Shown: positions 7,837 through 16,019 of the stretch, piece by piece
How positions within the stretch are numbered: position 1 is the first letter of the stretch
Layout: each line of letters begins with the position of its first letter
Source of the DNA: Staphylococcus intermedius NCTC 11048
Lineage (GTDB): Bacteria > Bacillota > Bacilli > Staphylococcales > Staphylococcaceae
NCBI RefSeq assembly: GCF_002902385.1
Contig: NZ_PPQH01000004.1
Span: 34,954 to 98,953 of the forward strand
DNA: 64,000 nucleotides
Direction of reading: 5' to 3'
Program-made: the position numbers and the translations under genes
Notes under the pieces: model-generated
Told to the model about the DNA's origin: nothing
Databases searched by the model: none
Seen by the model: the letters and a program-made list of their open reading frames with translations, nothing else

Positions 7837-8768
7837 TCAAACCTCTCCACTTCTATTTCATTTTTAATCTCAGAGACTTGGTTGACATCAATAAAACCTG
7901 TCTTTTCTTGTAAAGCATTCGATGTCCCACATGCGAGCGCTTGGCGAATTAAAGCTTCAGGTGCTAAACCTTGATCCACACCATAAGCAATGCCAGCTAC
8001 AGTAGAATCACCCGAACCGACCGGATTGACAATGTCTTTATGTGGCAATGTCGCACGATAAATGTCTGACTTCCATTTCACGAGCGCACCCTCTCCACCT
8101 AACGTTAAAAAGACATCGCAGTTGCTAAAATACGCATGTGATTGCAGCAAGCGAGCACAATCATCAATCGTCAACTGTGCTTCATCGACTAACATTTCAA
8201 ATTCAGATTGGTTCGGCTTAATACAATGAATCGGCAACTCAGCTTCTAATAATGCTTTCAACTCACCCGCATGCGTATCCACAATATTGTACGTATTTGG
8301 TAGCGCTTTCAAAATATGCGTCATATGGTCAAACTTCGACCGAGATTCGAACTGTGGTGAACTTCCACTAATTGTCACCACTTTTGCATCTGCAGCATGT
8401 TTCGAGATATTTTCAAAATAAGCTTGCTGCTCACTTTCTGAAATCGTTGGACCTTGCTCAAGCACTTCTGTTTGCGCTTGACCGTCATTCAACGCTAAAC
8501 TTTGCCTTGTCTGTCCCTTGATAAACGTAAATGCACTTGTGATACCCATCGCTTTCAATGTATCAGCCATCCACTGACCATTCACACCACCCAGGTAGCC
8601 AAATGCACAATGCGCCGCGCCTAACTGATGCAGCACTTTGGTCACATTAATTCCTTTGCCACCTGGATTTTCAATTTTCTGTTTAACACGATGTACCTCA
8701 CCCACGACAAGCGGCTCAATTTTGTACGTAATGTCCACTGATGGATTAAACGTATGTGTTGCAATCAT
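7830..8768 (-). CDS. lacC: Tagatose-6-phosphate kinase (PfkB family)
   Basis: 312 residues. It has the PfkB signature pair NPGGKGINVTKVLHQLG near residue 34 and NPVGSGDSTVAGIAYG near residue 250, with the catalytic aspartate in GSGDS. It phosphorylates tagatose 6-P to the 1,6-bisphosphate with ATP. The family also includes 1-phosphofructokinase; the position between AgaS and LacD makes tagatose-6-P the likely substrate. The ATG start has GGGTGAT upstream. It lies 6 bases from the agaS stop. Confidence 0.88.
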   Translation of the reverse strand: MIATHTFNPSVDITYKIEPLVVGEVHRVKQKIENPGGKGINVTKVLHQLGAAHCAFGYLGGVNGQWMADTLKAMGITSAFTFIKGQTRQSLALNDGQAQTEVLEQGPTISESEQQAYFENISKHAADAKVVTISGSSPQFESRSKFDHMTHILKALPNTYNIVDTHAGELKALLEAELPIHCIKPNQSEFEMLVDEAQLTIDDCARLLQSHAYFSNCDVFLTLGGEGALVKWKSDIYRATLPHKDIVNPVGSGDSTVAGIAYGVDQGLAPEALIRQALACGTSNALQEKTGFIDVNQVSEIKNEIEVERFEW

Positions 8769-8774
8769 TGTTCA

Positions 8775-9890
8775 TCACCCTTTAACTGGATAAATCGTAA
8801 CCCCTTTAACAACACGGTTAATAAAACCGTCTGGACTCGGGTTATCTGGATTTAAACCTAATGCATCAGAACGTTGTGCAGCAAGCAACTGGCCAAACAT
8901 TAAATATTGAAGCGCAAGTTCCATATCTGATAATGATTCAGATTGTGGGAGCTGTACTGTGTGCTCGCCCGCATCACTTTGACCATCTAAAATATACATT
9001 TTGTAACGATCTTTCACTTGTCCCACTTCTTTAATCAAATCATCTTCGTATTGACGATGGTAGGCGCCATTACTACGCATCATAATGAAAATGGTATCTT
9101 TACTTAAGCCAGCTTTAGGACCATGTCTGAAACCTAATGTTGTTTCACGTGCGATTTCAGTTTGGCCTGCAGTCAACTCGTTCAATTTTAAGCTCACTTC
9201 TTTCGTTAACTCACCAATCAAGCCTGTCCCTACGTAAAACACTTTTGAAAATTCAAGTGCATTCACAGCTTGAGCTTGTTGTTCGAGCCAATCAAAGTTA
9301 GATGCTGCAATCTCGAAAAATTGAGGGCTAACTGTCCCACCAAAAAGTAAGTAACTCGCAAATAACATCGATGAAAAGCTTGATGTCATCGCCAAGGACT
9401 TGTCGTTCGTTTCTTCAGGTAGAATCACTTTGAATACATTGTCTTTATCCGCTTCGTATGCCCCTAAAAAGCCATCTTTATTATTTGTAATGAATAGGTG
9501 ATACACATTTTGAGAAAGTTCATTCGCAAATTCGACTGTCGCTTTCGTTTCTGGACTATTACCCGAACGTGCAAATGACACAACCAGATATGCTGTTTGA
9601 TCATCAATGTAAAGTTGTGGATCTGTCACAAAATGCGTGGTTGGTACAGATTCAAATTCAAAGTTTGGCATCACCGCTGTGTTGCGTGCCATACGTGCGA
9701 CATCACCGACATAGGCACTAGAACCTGCACCGGTGAACAGCACTTTTAATTTTTTCCCAACGTTCTCTTGTTCAATTCGATTTACAAATTGATCGAATGC
9801 TTCTTGTTGCGCTCGAACAATATCAAACGTTTTTTTCAAAGTTTGTGGTTGTTGCTTTATTTCGCGATAAGTATCTGTTTCATATAACAC
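8775..9890 (-). CDS. agaS: Galactosamine-6-phosphate deaminase/isomerase, SIS family
   Basis: About 371 residues. I take the GTG at 9890 as the start because GGAGGT lies 6 bases before it; the ATG at 9905 contains that ribosome site and has none of its own. Two SIS domains are seen, with TGAGSSAYVGD and SFARSGNSPETKA, then the AgaS hallmark LGFRHGPKAGL. The enzyme converts galactosamine 6-P to tagatose 6-P and ammonia. It is the first structural gene after the regulator, 27 bases downstream. This gene separates the operon from an ordinary GlcNAc (NagB) route. Confidence 0.9.
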   Translation of the reverse strand: MLYETDTYREIKQQPQTLKKTFDIVRAQQEAFDQFVNRIEQENVGKKLKVLFTGAGSSAYVGDVARMARNTAVMPNFEFESVPTTHFVTDPQLYIDDQTAYLVVSFARSGNSPETKATVEFANELSQNVYHLFITNNKDGFLGAYEADKDNVFKVILPEETNDKSLAMTSSFSSMLFASYLLFGGTVSPQFFEIAASNFDWLEQQAQAVNALEFSKVFYVGTGLIGELTKEVSLKLNELTAGQTEIARETTLGFRHGPKAGLSKDTIFIMMRSNGAYHRQYEDDLIKEVGQVKDRYKMYILDGQSDAGEHTVQLPQSESLSDMELALQYLMFGQLLAAQRSDALGLNPDNPSPDGFINRVVKGVTIYPVKG

Positions 9891-9917
9891 AATACGACCT
9901 CCCATATCTATTTATCA

Positions 9918-10628
9918 TTACATCAATTGCACGGTGTACTTATATTTATGTCCACTTGCAATACTTTGTGTAAACTCAATCAGATCTTCACCTACATAAC
10001 TAAAGCGTTCAATAAACATACAACTATCATCGACGACACCATTCAACAATTCCGCGTGTTCTTTACTTAACTTACTCGCCGTCAAAGTCTCACAAGCGTT
10101 CGTAATTTGCAAACCGTAATGACGATTGAGCGTTTCATAGAGAGAGACACGATTAAAATCAAATTGTTCGAGCCCTTCGCAAAAACGCATTGGTAAATAA
10201 CTCACCTCGTATATGAGCGGGACATCATTCGAAAGTCGTAAACGCTTTAATTCATAAACATATTGATAAGGTTTCAGATTCATTTTTTCTTGCAAAAAAG
10301 TGGTAGATGGGATGAGTTGAATGTTTAACATTTTTGTACTCGCCACATCACCATTTTTTTCAATTTCATCTTTAAAACTATATAGTTCATTTAAAAACTG
10401 CGTATATCGACTACCTAACACAAAGGATCCTTTGCCATGTTCGCGTTTAATGACATGATCTTTTTCCAAACGATCTAAAGCTTCGCGCACGGTAATTCGA
10501 CTCACACCAAACGCCTCACATAGCTTACGTTCTGATGGTATTTTATCGCCTTCTTTATATTCACCAGCCTTAATGCGACTATGAATGCCTTTGTACACTT
10601 GATAGTACAATGGTAATTTTTCAGCCAT
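9918..10628 (-). CDS. GntR/HutC-family regulator of the amino-sugar operon
   Basis: About 236 residues from the ATG at 10628, preceded by AGGAG at 11 bases. A GTG at 10640 would overlap the ribosome site. The N-terminal winged helix includes SERKLCEAFGVSRITVREALDRL and the wing KREHGKGSFV; the C-terminal half is a UTRA ligand domain. HutC-type regulators of this kind (NagR, DasR, GnbR, AgaR) sense amino-sugar phosphates. The gene is first in the operon it presumably controls. Two TGGTTATAACCA palindromes lie upstream, close to the NagR/DasR-type consensus TGGT-N4-ACCA, one at the predicted transcription start. Confidence 0.9.
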   Translation of the reverse strand: MAEKLPLYYQVYKGIHSRIKAGEYKEGDKIPSERKLCEAFGVSRITVREALDRLEKDHVIKREHGKGSFVLGSRYTQFLNELYSFKDEIEKNGDVASTKMLNIQLIPSTTFLQEKMNLKPYQYVYELKRLRLSNDVPLIYEVSYLPMRFCEGLEQFDFNRVSLYETLNRHYGLQITNACETLTASKLSKEHAELLNGVVDDSCMFIERFSYVGEDLIEFTQSIASGHKYKYTVQLM

Positions 10629-10646
10629 GATATCATTCACTCCTAC

Positions 10647-10658
10647 TGGTTATAACCA
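10647..10658. promoter_or_regulatory. GntR operator, proximal copy
   Basis: TGGTTATAACCA, a perfect 12-bp palindrome just downstream of the -10 box, over the expected transcription start of the gntR-nagA operon. It resembles NagR/DasR sites. Binding here would block transcription and so autoregulate the operon. Confidence 0.75.
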
Positions 10659-10663
10659 CTTTG

Positions 10664-10692
10664 ATTATAATGATTTCCTTCTTTTTTGTAAA
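10664..10692 (-). promoter_or_regulatory. Sigma-A promoter of the amino-sugar operon
   Basis: Minus strand TTTACA (10687-10692), exactly 17 bases, then TATAAT (10664-10669). It is a near-consensus promoter about 36 bases before the regulator start. Confidence 0.8.
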
Positions 10693-10700
10693 GGCTTTCA
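10687..10700. promoter_or_regulatory. Possible CcpA cre site overlapping the -35 box
   Basis: TGAAAGCCTTTACA on the minus strand matches 12 of 14 positions of TGAAAGCGCTTACA but lacks the central CG step. If functional, it would give glucose repression by covering the -35 element. Confidence 0.4.
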
Positions 10701-10805
10701 TTTTGTTTTTTATCTTTCAATTGTTATGATGCTTATACCCATTATACTTTGCTTTTAGTAATAAAAATATATTTAAAATCTTTGTAAAATCCAAATGATT
10801 CATTC

Positions 10806-10817
10806 TGGTTATAACCA
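10806..10817. promoter_or_regulatory. GntR operator, distal copy
   Basis: Second exact TGGTTATAACCA palindrome, 159 bases upstream of the proximal copy. Two identical sites at this distance could support DNA looping, or could mark a second promoter. No gene starts between 10817 and 11243. Confidence 0.65.
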
Positions 10818-11242
10818 CTATCAATTTAAATATATTAATATGTGGCTGCCACCGTCGTAATCATCATCTTATACTTGATAAAAATGTGATTCATCACCTA
10901 GAAATGCAGGTCAAAATTAATGACAATTAAAAAATCAGACCTAAAGAAATCGGTCTGATTTTATATCAACAAGCTTTTTATTAGTTTCAATAGCGTTACA
11001 AAGAAATCAGGAATAGACAAAAAGAAATTCAATTTATTTTCTGTGTCAAAAAATTTTTTATTCTTTTGTTTTTTCAATATCAAACACCAACCGTTTATTA
11101 ATAATAGCAAATGGTTTATTGTTTCTTCATATATAGTTAGCCATTAAGTTAACAGATTATCATAAAAAAGTAAGGAGAAGCACAGCACGGTTCAACATTC
11201 CCAATATAGACATAGTGAATGTATCAATCTGTTCCCCACCTT
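10818..11242. other. AT-rich intergenic stretch after the MFS gene
   Basis: Holds the hairpin terminator at 10931-10962 and otherwise no frame, tRNA or clear repeat that I can support. Several short A/T runs are present. It may contain decayed sequence. Confidence 0.5.
10931..10962 (-). terminator. Terminator downstream of the MFS exporter
   Basis: Arms AAAATCAGACC / GGTCTGATTTT with A/T flanks, so it could work on both strands. It lies about 280 bases past the MFS stop. Confidence 0.75.
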
Positions 11243-12433
11243 CTATTCAAATCGAAAGCCCTTTTTAACCATGCGACTCAAATAGATACAAACGCCCAAT
11301 ATCATTAAAGCAACCATCAAATAAACGACAGCCTGATGATGATTCAACACGAGACCGAAAAACAACAGTGCAACAGGCGATGAAATATGTACTAAAGTCT
11401 GTTTTAGTGTCATCACGTGCCCTTGATATTGCTTTCCAACCGCCCTTTGCAAATATATCGAAGTTGGCATTGTCGTCATAGGTTGAGATAAGCCCATCAA
11501 GCCATTCAATATAAAGAAAAATAGTGTTGCCACAATCGCGTTCATTTCAAATGATACTATGATGCCTAAAATCAATATCGTCACGCATTGTAATAGCATT
11601 GCGCGTTGATACGTTGACTTCAAATGATCTTTTTCAGGTTCCATCGTCAATAAAAACGATGCTGCTAACATACCCACTGTATAACCTGACACAACGATGC
11701 CAAATTGCACCGCTGACAGTTGTATCAATTGTACAGCCGCGATAGGCATGCCTATTGAAAAAACCGTGATTAAAAAGTGTAATACCATCATCATGATGAA
11801 GAAATGATGTAACGGTTTCTTAGACTTCAAATAGTGATACCCTTCTCGTAAACTTTCTTTTATTGATGTACTTTCTAATGCTAACGCTTTATCTAATGGT
11901 AAGTTTAATACAAAAAGGATGCCAAGGCCTGCTGTCACAAGGTTGAGCAGTGCTAACGTTTCGATATTAAAGAAAGCAATCATGATTCCCCCGATGATAG
12001 GTGCTAAAAATTGAATGGTTGTGTTGATGGTTTGACTTAATGATAGGTAGCGTTCGAGATCTTCTTTTACAATTTGATTCACATTCGCATCGATAAACGC
12101 TCGGATAGCAACATCTGTCATATTGAGAATAATGCCTAAGATGACAATGTAGTTGAAAAACATGTCAAACGCAATGGTGAATATAAATAGAAATATCACA
12201 TTTAATAATAGTGCGATAATGACCATCAGTTTATTGTGGTAGCGATCAGCAAAGATACTGAGTAATGGGGTTGTCACAAGTGTAGCAATAACAATAGCAG
12301 TTAAATAAATGGTGTAACACATGGTATTGTCCGTATGTTGTAATATGTAAAATGCGCATGCAAAACTAAAAATACGCGAGCCTATAGATGCGGCAATGTT
12401 AAATAAGATCAAGCTGACTGTTCTAATGCTCAT
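11243..12433 (-). CDS. MFS transporter, 12 membrane segments (EntS/MFS_3-like)
   Basis: 396 residues, highly hydrophobic, with about 12 predicted membrane segments and short basic loops (ADRYHNKLMV after TM2, YHYLKSKKPLHH in the central loop). The MFS_3 subgroup with this look exports siderophores, macrolides or other small molecules; the substrate is not readable. A -35-like TTGACA lies about 60 bases upstream and GGAGAG is at the ATG. It is a stand-alone gene between two terminators, facing no partner. Confidence 0.8.
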   Translation of the reverse strand: MSIRTVSLILFNIAASIGSRIFSFACAFYILQHTDNTMCYTIYLTAIVIATLVTTPLLSIFADRYHNKLMVIIALLLNVIFLFIFTIAFDMFFNYIVILGIILNMTDVAIRAFIDANVNQIVKEDLERYLSLSQTINTTIQFLAPIIGGIMIAFFNIETLALLNLVTAGLGILFVLNLPLDKALALESTSIKESLREGYHYLKSKKPLHHFFIMMMVLHFLITVFSIGMPIAAVQLIQLSAVQFGIVVSGYTVGMLAASFLLTMEPEKDHLKSTYQRAMLLQCVTILILGIIVSFEMNAIVATLFFFILNGLMGLSQPMTTMPTSIYLQRAVGKQYQGHVMTLKQTLVHISSPVALLFFGLVLNHHQAVVYLMVALMILGVCIYLSRMVKKGFRFE

Positions 12434-12583
12434 GATGTTTCTCTCCTCGCTAAAACCTTATACTATTTATCCCACAGGCCCTGAATTTTGTCAAAAGTGT
12501 AACAATTTTAATTTGATTTACAACTATTCATTATTTAATTTTCATATTATTTGTATATATAAATGATTTTAAATGCATATAAA

Positions 12584-12626
12584 AAAGCCAACAAAAATCA
12601 ATACAGGGTTGATTTTCATTGGCTTT
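12584..12626 (-). terminator. Terminator of the dioxygenase-ferredoxin operon
   Basis: Long stem AAAGCCAACAAAAATCAA / TTGATTTTCATTGGCTTT (one or two mismatches) followed by T6 on the minus strand, 30 bases past the dioxygenase stop. Confidence 0.8.
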
Positions 12627-12658
12627 AATTTTTATTTTAATGTCATACTACGACTCGA

Positions 12659-13549
12659 TTAATCTAAGTCAGGAAGGTTCGCTAACAGTTCTTCTCTTTG
12701 ATTTTCATATTGAGGTGGCAACATAATTTTTTGGCCTAATTGATCTTTCGGTTCATCACGATCAAAACCTGGAGGAATAGTCGCAAATTCAAAAATGATA
12801 TGGCCGCGTTCTTTAGTATAAATCGCTTTGAAGTAGTTACGATCTTTCACTTCAGTCACATGATAACCTTGTGACATTAAATATTTTTGCCATGCAAGGT
12901 GTTGTTCATCATTATCTACAGACCATGCGATATGGTGAACTGTACCGACACCCCAACGCCCTTCTGGAAGTGGTGTTTTAGGAATAATGATGTGATGTTT
13001 CAAATCTCCCGCTGTTTCAAAGTGGAAGTAGTCAGCATCATGTTCAAGTTCTGTTAAACCTAAATCGTCAACGAGTTCTTTTAAAGTTTCTACAGGGCGT
13101 AATGATAATAATACTGAACCGTGGAAACCAAGAATTTTGTTTGTGTCACTTTCTTCGTCGCTTTCAACTAATGCGAGATCAAGCCCATGAATGTCTTCAA
13201 ACTCGATTGTTGGACGACGGAAAGGTTCTGTTTCTGTCGTTTCAACATTATTATCGTTTAAACGTTGAATCCAGTAATCTTTAGAGTTTTTAGGAATTCT
13301 GAATGCGATACGACCCACTTGGCCGCTACCTACACGACCGTTATAAGCGTTAGCCCATGGGAAGAATGTCATAATGGTACCTGGGTCTACATTATCATTT
13401 GAGAAATATAAATGATACGTACCTGGATCGTCAAAGTTCACTGTTTTTTTGACTAAACGTAAATTCAACACTTTTTCATAAAAGTCTTTGTTTTCTTTTG
13501 GATGTCCTACAATTGCTGAGATATGATGGATATGTTTAATCGGTTCCAT
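12659..13549 (-). CDS. Ring-cleaving dioxygenase, VOC superfamily (MhqO/MhqE-like)
   Basis: 296 residues with two tandem vicinal-oxygen-chelate modules. The first begins IKHIHHISAIVGHPKENKDFYEKVL; the second includes GTVHHIAWSVDNDEQHLAW and ends IIFEFATIPPGF. The metal ligands are the paired His and the late Glu (IIFEFA). Homologues in Bacillus and staphylococci (MhqA/E/O) cleave hydroquinone or catechol-type compounds and belong to quinone-stress regulons. It follows the ferredoxin gene by 15 bases. The QsrR-type operator at 14086-14102 in front of the operon supports a quinone/electrophile detoxification role. Confidence 0.85.
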   Translation of the reverse strand: MEPIKHIHHISAIVGHPKENKDFYEKVLNLRLVKKTVNFDDPGTYHLYFSNDNVDPGTIMTFFPWANAYNGRVGSGQVGRIAFRIPKNSKDYWIQRLNDNNVETTETEPFRRPTIEFEDIHGLDLALVESDEESDTNKILGFHGSVLLSLRPVETLKELVDDLGLTELEHDADYFHFETAGDLKHHIIIPKTPLPEGRWGVGTVHHIAWSVDNDEQHLAWQKYLMSQGYHVTEVKDRNYFKAIYTKERGHIIFEFATIPPGFDRDEPKDQLGQKIMLPPQYENQREELLANLPDLD

Positions 13550-13564
13550 TATCTCTGCCTCCTT

Positions 13565-14008
13565 TTACTTGTCGATTTCTTCATCTTGAATGGGTTTGTA
13601 AAATTGTTCTTTGTCGCCTTGACCGCTGAAACTTTTACTATAAAACGGTGGATTGTCCGTATTAGATTCATCGCTAGTTAAAATGGCACGATTTAAATGC
13701 ATCACTTCACCGTTGTGCACTAAATCAAAGTCACCATACATAAAAATTTCGCCGTCGTCCCCATACGCGACTCTTGTTTGAGCATGTGTTTCTTGTTCAT
13801 TTGATGGAAGTTCATACGTTAACGCACCGCTCGGACATCGTTCAACCACTTTGACAACATCCTCTACAGCCGCGTTATCCGGTTGTATCCAAGGTCTTTT
13901 TTCCACATCAAATACTTCTCCTAAACCACGTACGCATTCCGTTGCATGTACGCAACGTTTAGGCTCGAAATACACATTAATTTTTTCGCCCGTATACTGC
14001 TTTGCCAT
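13565..14008 (-). CDS. Small ferredoxin-like iron-sulphur protein (YjdI/Fer4_19 type)
   Basis: About 147 residues from the ATG at 14008, which has GGAGTGGGG just upstream; the longer frame to 14053 lacks a ribosome site. The N-terminal 70 residues are a mono-cluster ferredoxin-like domain (PF06902 type) with Cys in RCVHATECV, a GEVFDVEKRPWI block and CPSGAL near residue 60. The remainder contains a repeat-like segment ending LNRAILTSDESNTDNPPFYSKSFSG. It may carry electrons for a redox detoxification step together with the dioxygenase. The actual cluster type and partner are unknown. Confidence 0.75.
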   Translation of the reverse strand: MAKQYTGEKINVYFEPKRCVHATECVRGLGEVFDVEKRPWIQPDNAAVEDVVKVVERCPSGALTYELPSNEQETHAQTRVAYGDDGEIFMYGDFDLVHNGEVMHLNRAILTSDESNTDNPPFYSKSFSGQGDKEQFYKPIQDEEIDK

Positions 14009-14045
14009 GTTCCCCACTCCATTCTCAATACTGTAATAGATGCGT

Positions 14046-14074
14046 TTGACCATTAATACATTAACGTCTATAAT
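14046..14074 (+). promoter_or_regulatory. Promoter of khtTU
   Basis: TTGACC (14046-14051), 17 bases, TATAAT (14069-14074). Transcription would start near 14081, just before the operator at 14086. It sits about 80 bases from the khtT start. Confidence 0.7.
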
Positions 14075-14085
14075 CTAATCATATC

Positions 14086-14102
14086 AGTATAAATATTATA
14101 CT
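14086..14102. promoter_or_regulatory. QsrR/YodB-type operator between the dioxygenase operon and khtTU
   Basis: AGTATA-AATAT-TATACT, a perfect inverted repeat with a 5-base centre that matches the GTATA-N5-TATAC sequence described for the S. aureus quinone-sensing repressor QsrR. It lies about +6 to +22 of the khtT promoter, and on the minus strand contains a TATAAT that could be the -10 of the ferredoxin-dioxygenase operon. One repressor could thus close both divergent units. No qsrR gene is in the window. Confidence 0.65.
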
Positions 14103-14157
14103 CTTAAAGATTCGCAAGAGTAAAGTAAACAACCTTTGTCAACAAGGAGGCTTTAAC

Positions 14158-14643
14158 ATGGAAGGACAAATCATTCCAGGCGTAGGGACAAAGTACAGTC
14201 TCACTACCGCTAACAACGAAATTGTGCACGTGATTTTACATTATAATGGTAAACGAGAAATTTACATTACTGACGATGATGAAGATGTCATCGCGAACAT
14301 TGGGTTAAATGAAAGTGAAGCACGTGAAATTGCGTTAAAGCTTATGGATGTCAACCACGATACAATGGAAAAACAAGCTTTCGAACGTTTTACACTGTTG
14401 CGTAAACAAATGCTCGTAGACTGGATCAAAGTCGGTCAACTTTCTCCATTAAAAGGGCTTAACATTGCACAAGCTGAACATCGTGTTCCGAATGGTGTGA
14501 ACATCGTCGGGATTAGCCGTGGTTCAGATATTATTCCAAAACCTGACTCAAGCGAACTGATACATGAAGGAGATATCTTACTCGTCATTGGATACAATGA
14601 TGCAGTTTCAGAATTCGAAGCCGCTTGTCGTCCACAAGGATAG
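14158..14643 (+). CDS. khtT: KhtT-like regulatory subunit of a K+/H+ antiporter
   Basis: 161 residues, no membrane segment. An N-terminal beta-rich half (GTKYSLTTANNEIVHVILHYNG) is followed by a C-terminal RCK_C/TrkA-C domain (about residues 75-160), with the ligand-type motif VGISRGSDIIPKPDSSELIHEGDILLVIG. In Bacillus KhtT gates the KhtU antiporter in response to pH, nucleotides or methylglyoxal-type stress. The gene has a strong AAGGAGG ribosome site and ends 5 bases before khtU, whose ribosome site it contains. Confidence 0.85.
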   Translation: MEGQIIPGVGTKYSLTTANNEIVHVILHYNGKREIYITDDDEDVIANIGLNESEAREIALKLMDVNHDTMEKQAFERFTLLRKQMLVDWIKVGQLSPLKGLNIAQAEHRVPNGVNIVGISRGSDIIPKPDSSELIHEGDILLVIGYNDAVSEFEAACRPQG

Positions 14644-14648
14644 TGCCT

Positions 14649-15821
14649 ATGGATTTTTCTAACGTGTCTGAAGTCCTACTCAGTGGGCTCTTAATTTCAC
14701 TCCTTTTTATTAGCGCTTATCTTGCCAATCGCATTTCAGCACCTGATATTATTATCTTTTTACTTATCGGCATCGGGCTCGCGTTCTTTGTGAGCCATTC
14801 TGAAATATTAGAGTTTGCTGCAGAAGTGGGTATTGTGTTGATGTTTTTCATGCTCGGGATGGAATTCCCTGTCAATCAACTCAAAAAACTCGCCTTAAAT
14901 ATTTATAAAGCGGGATTATTAGACCTCTTTTTATCATTCGGTGTGACTGTAGTATTACTGCTTATCATGAAGCAACCGATTGAGATTGCCTTATTGTTAG
15001 GTGGCGTCGTTTATGCGACAAGTTCATCAATTACCGTGAAACTCCTGGAGAAAAACAATCGAATGACCACCAAAGATTCTAACTTCGTCCTCGGTTTACT
15101 CGTTTTTGAGGATATTGTTTCTCCATTACTCGTGACGATTATCGCAAGTCTATTCATGAGTCAAGCACTAACTGCAACAACCTTGTCACTCGTACTCGTA
15201 AAAATTATTGTATTGCTCGCTGGTGCCATTCTCATCGGACAATTTATATTCAGAAAGCTTGGAACTTTTGTCGATAAATATGTCAACGAAGATTTCTTTA
15301 TTTTGTTTATGGTTGGGATTAGCTTAACTTATGCAGGAATTGCGATTCAACTCGGCCTATCAGAAGTATTCGGCGCCTTTTTAGCCGGAATTATGTTAGC
15401 TGAAATACGTAAAACAGCCATGTTGCAACAAACCGTACGTAATTTACGTGACCTCTTAATGCCGATTTTCTTTATTAACTTTGGGCTATCGATTGAACTG
15501 ACTTCCGGTATTTCAATGGTCAACGTTTTAATCGTACTCGTCATCTGGTCAGTCCTATCTAAACTTATTGTCGGTTATGTCGGAGGAAAACAGTTTGGGC
15601 TCAACAACGTGCCTGCATTAAGAGCAGGGTTGTCCTTCACACAGCGCGGTGAATTTTCAATGATTATCGCTGGATTCGCCTCGACCCAAATTAAAACATT
15701 GAGCGGGGTCTTCATACTCATCTCCGCCATTATCGGTGTGACACTCTTCCAATTCGCACCGAAAATTGCAAAGCGCGTGTTTAAAAAAGAGAAAAAAGCA
15801 ACCCTTCCAGGTAAAATATAA
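14649..15821 (+). CDS. khtU: KhtU-like CPA2 cation/proton antiporter
   Basis: 390 residues from the ATG at 14649, with AAGGA 8 bases upstream inside khtT; TTG and GTG codons upstream are less likely. About 12 membrane segments of the Na+/H+ exchanger (PF00999) fold are seen, with the CPA2-type stretch LLVFEDIVSPLLV holding the conserved acidic residue and GLSFTQRGEFSMIIAGFA near the C-terminus. With KhtT it should expel K+ in exchange for H+, acidifying the cytoplasm; in other bacteria this protects against electrophiles. Sharing an operator region with a quinone-type dioxygenase fits that role. Confidence 0.87.
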   Translation: MDFSNVSEVLLSGLLISLLFISAYLANRISAPDIIIFLLIGIGLAFFVSHSEILEFAAEVGIVLMFFMLGMEFPVNQLKKLALNIYKAGLLDLFLSFGVTVVLLLIMKQPIEIALLLGGVVYATSSSITVKLLEKNNRMTTKDSNFVLGLLVFEDIVSPLLVTIIASLFMSQALTATTLSLVLVKIIVLLAGAILIGQFIFRKLGTFVDKYVNEDFFILFMVGISLTYAGIAIQLGLSEVFGAFLAGIMLAEIRKTAMLQQTVRNLRDLLMPIFFINFGLSIELTSGISMVNVLIVLVIWSVLSKLIVGYVGGKQFGLNNVPALRAGLSFTQRGEFSMIIAGFASTQIKTLSGVFILISAIIGVTLFQFAPKIAKRVFKKEKKATLPGKI

Positions 15822-15862
15822 GCCTGTCAGTGTCATTTGAAAATTTAATATGCTTAATACCA

Positions 15863-16019
15863 TTGCCCTCATCGATCAACACTTTGAATGTCACGATTGT
15901 TATCATGGACGCACTGATTTAAGGGACTTGCCTCAATTCAATCCGGCTATGTCTATTCCCTCAAACGTCTCGTCCGTTTTCACAACATGATTTCAAAAAT
16001 TGGGAATCCATGAGGGCAA
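15863..16019. repeat. Inverted-repeat-bounded noncoding element, copy A
   Basis: Ends are TTGCCCTCAT (15863-15872) and ATGAGGGCAA (16010-16019), a perfect 10-bp terminal inverted repeat around a 137-bp interior. Interior blocks GGGACTTGCCTCAA (15923-15936) and CCCTCAAACGTCTC (from 15958) recur, slightly changed and in the same order, in the element at 28489-28687. No reading frame spans it. It could be a MITE-like relic or a structured RNA in the 3' region of khtU. Confidence 0.5.

Noticed and set aside
14625..14648. Upstream TTG/GTG starts for the KhtU protein
   Set aside because: These codons overlap the khtT stop; the ATG at 14649 has the correctly spaced AAGGA.
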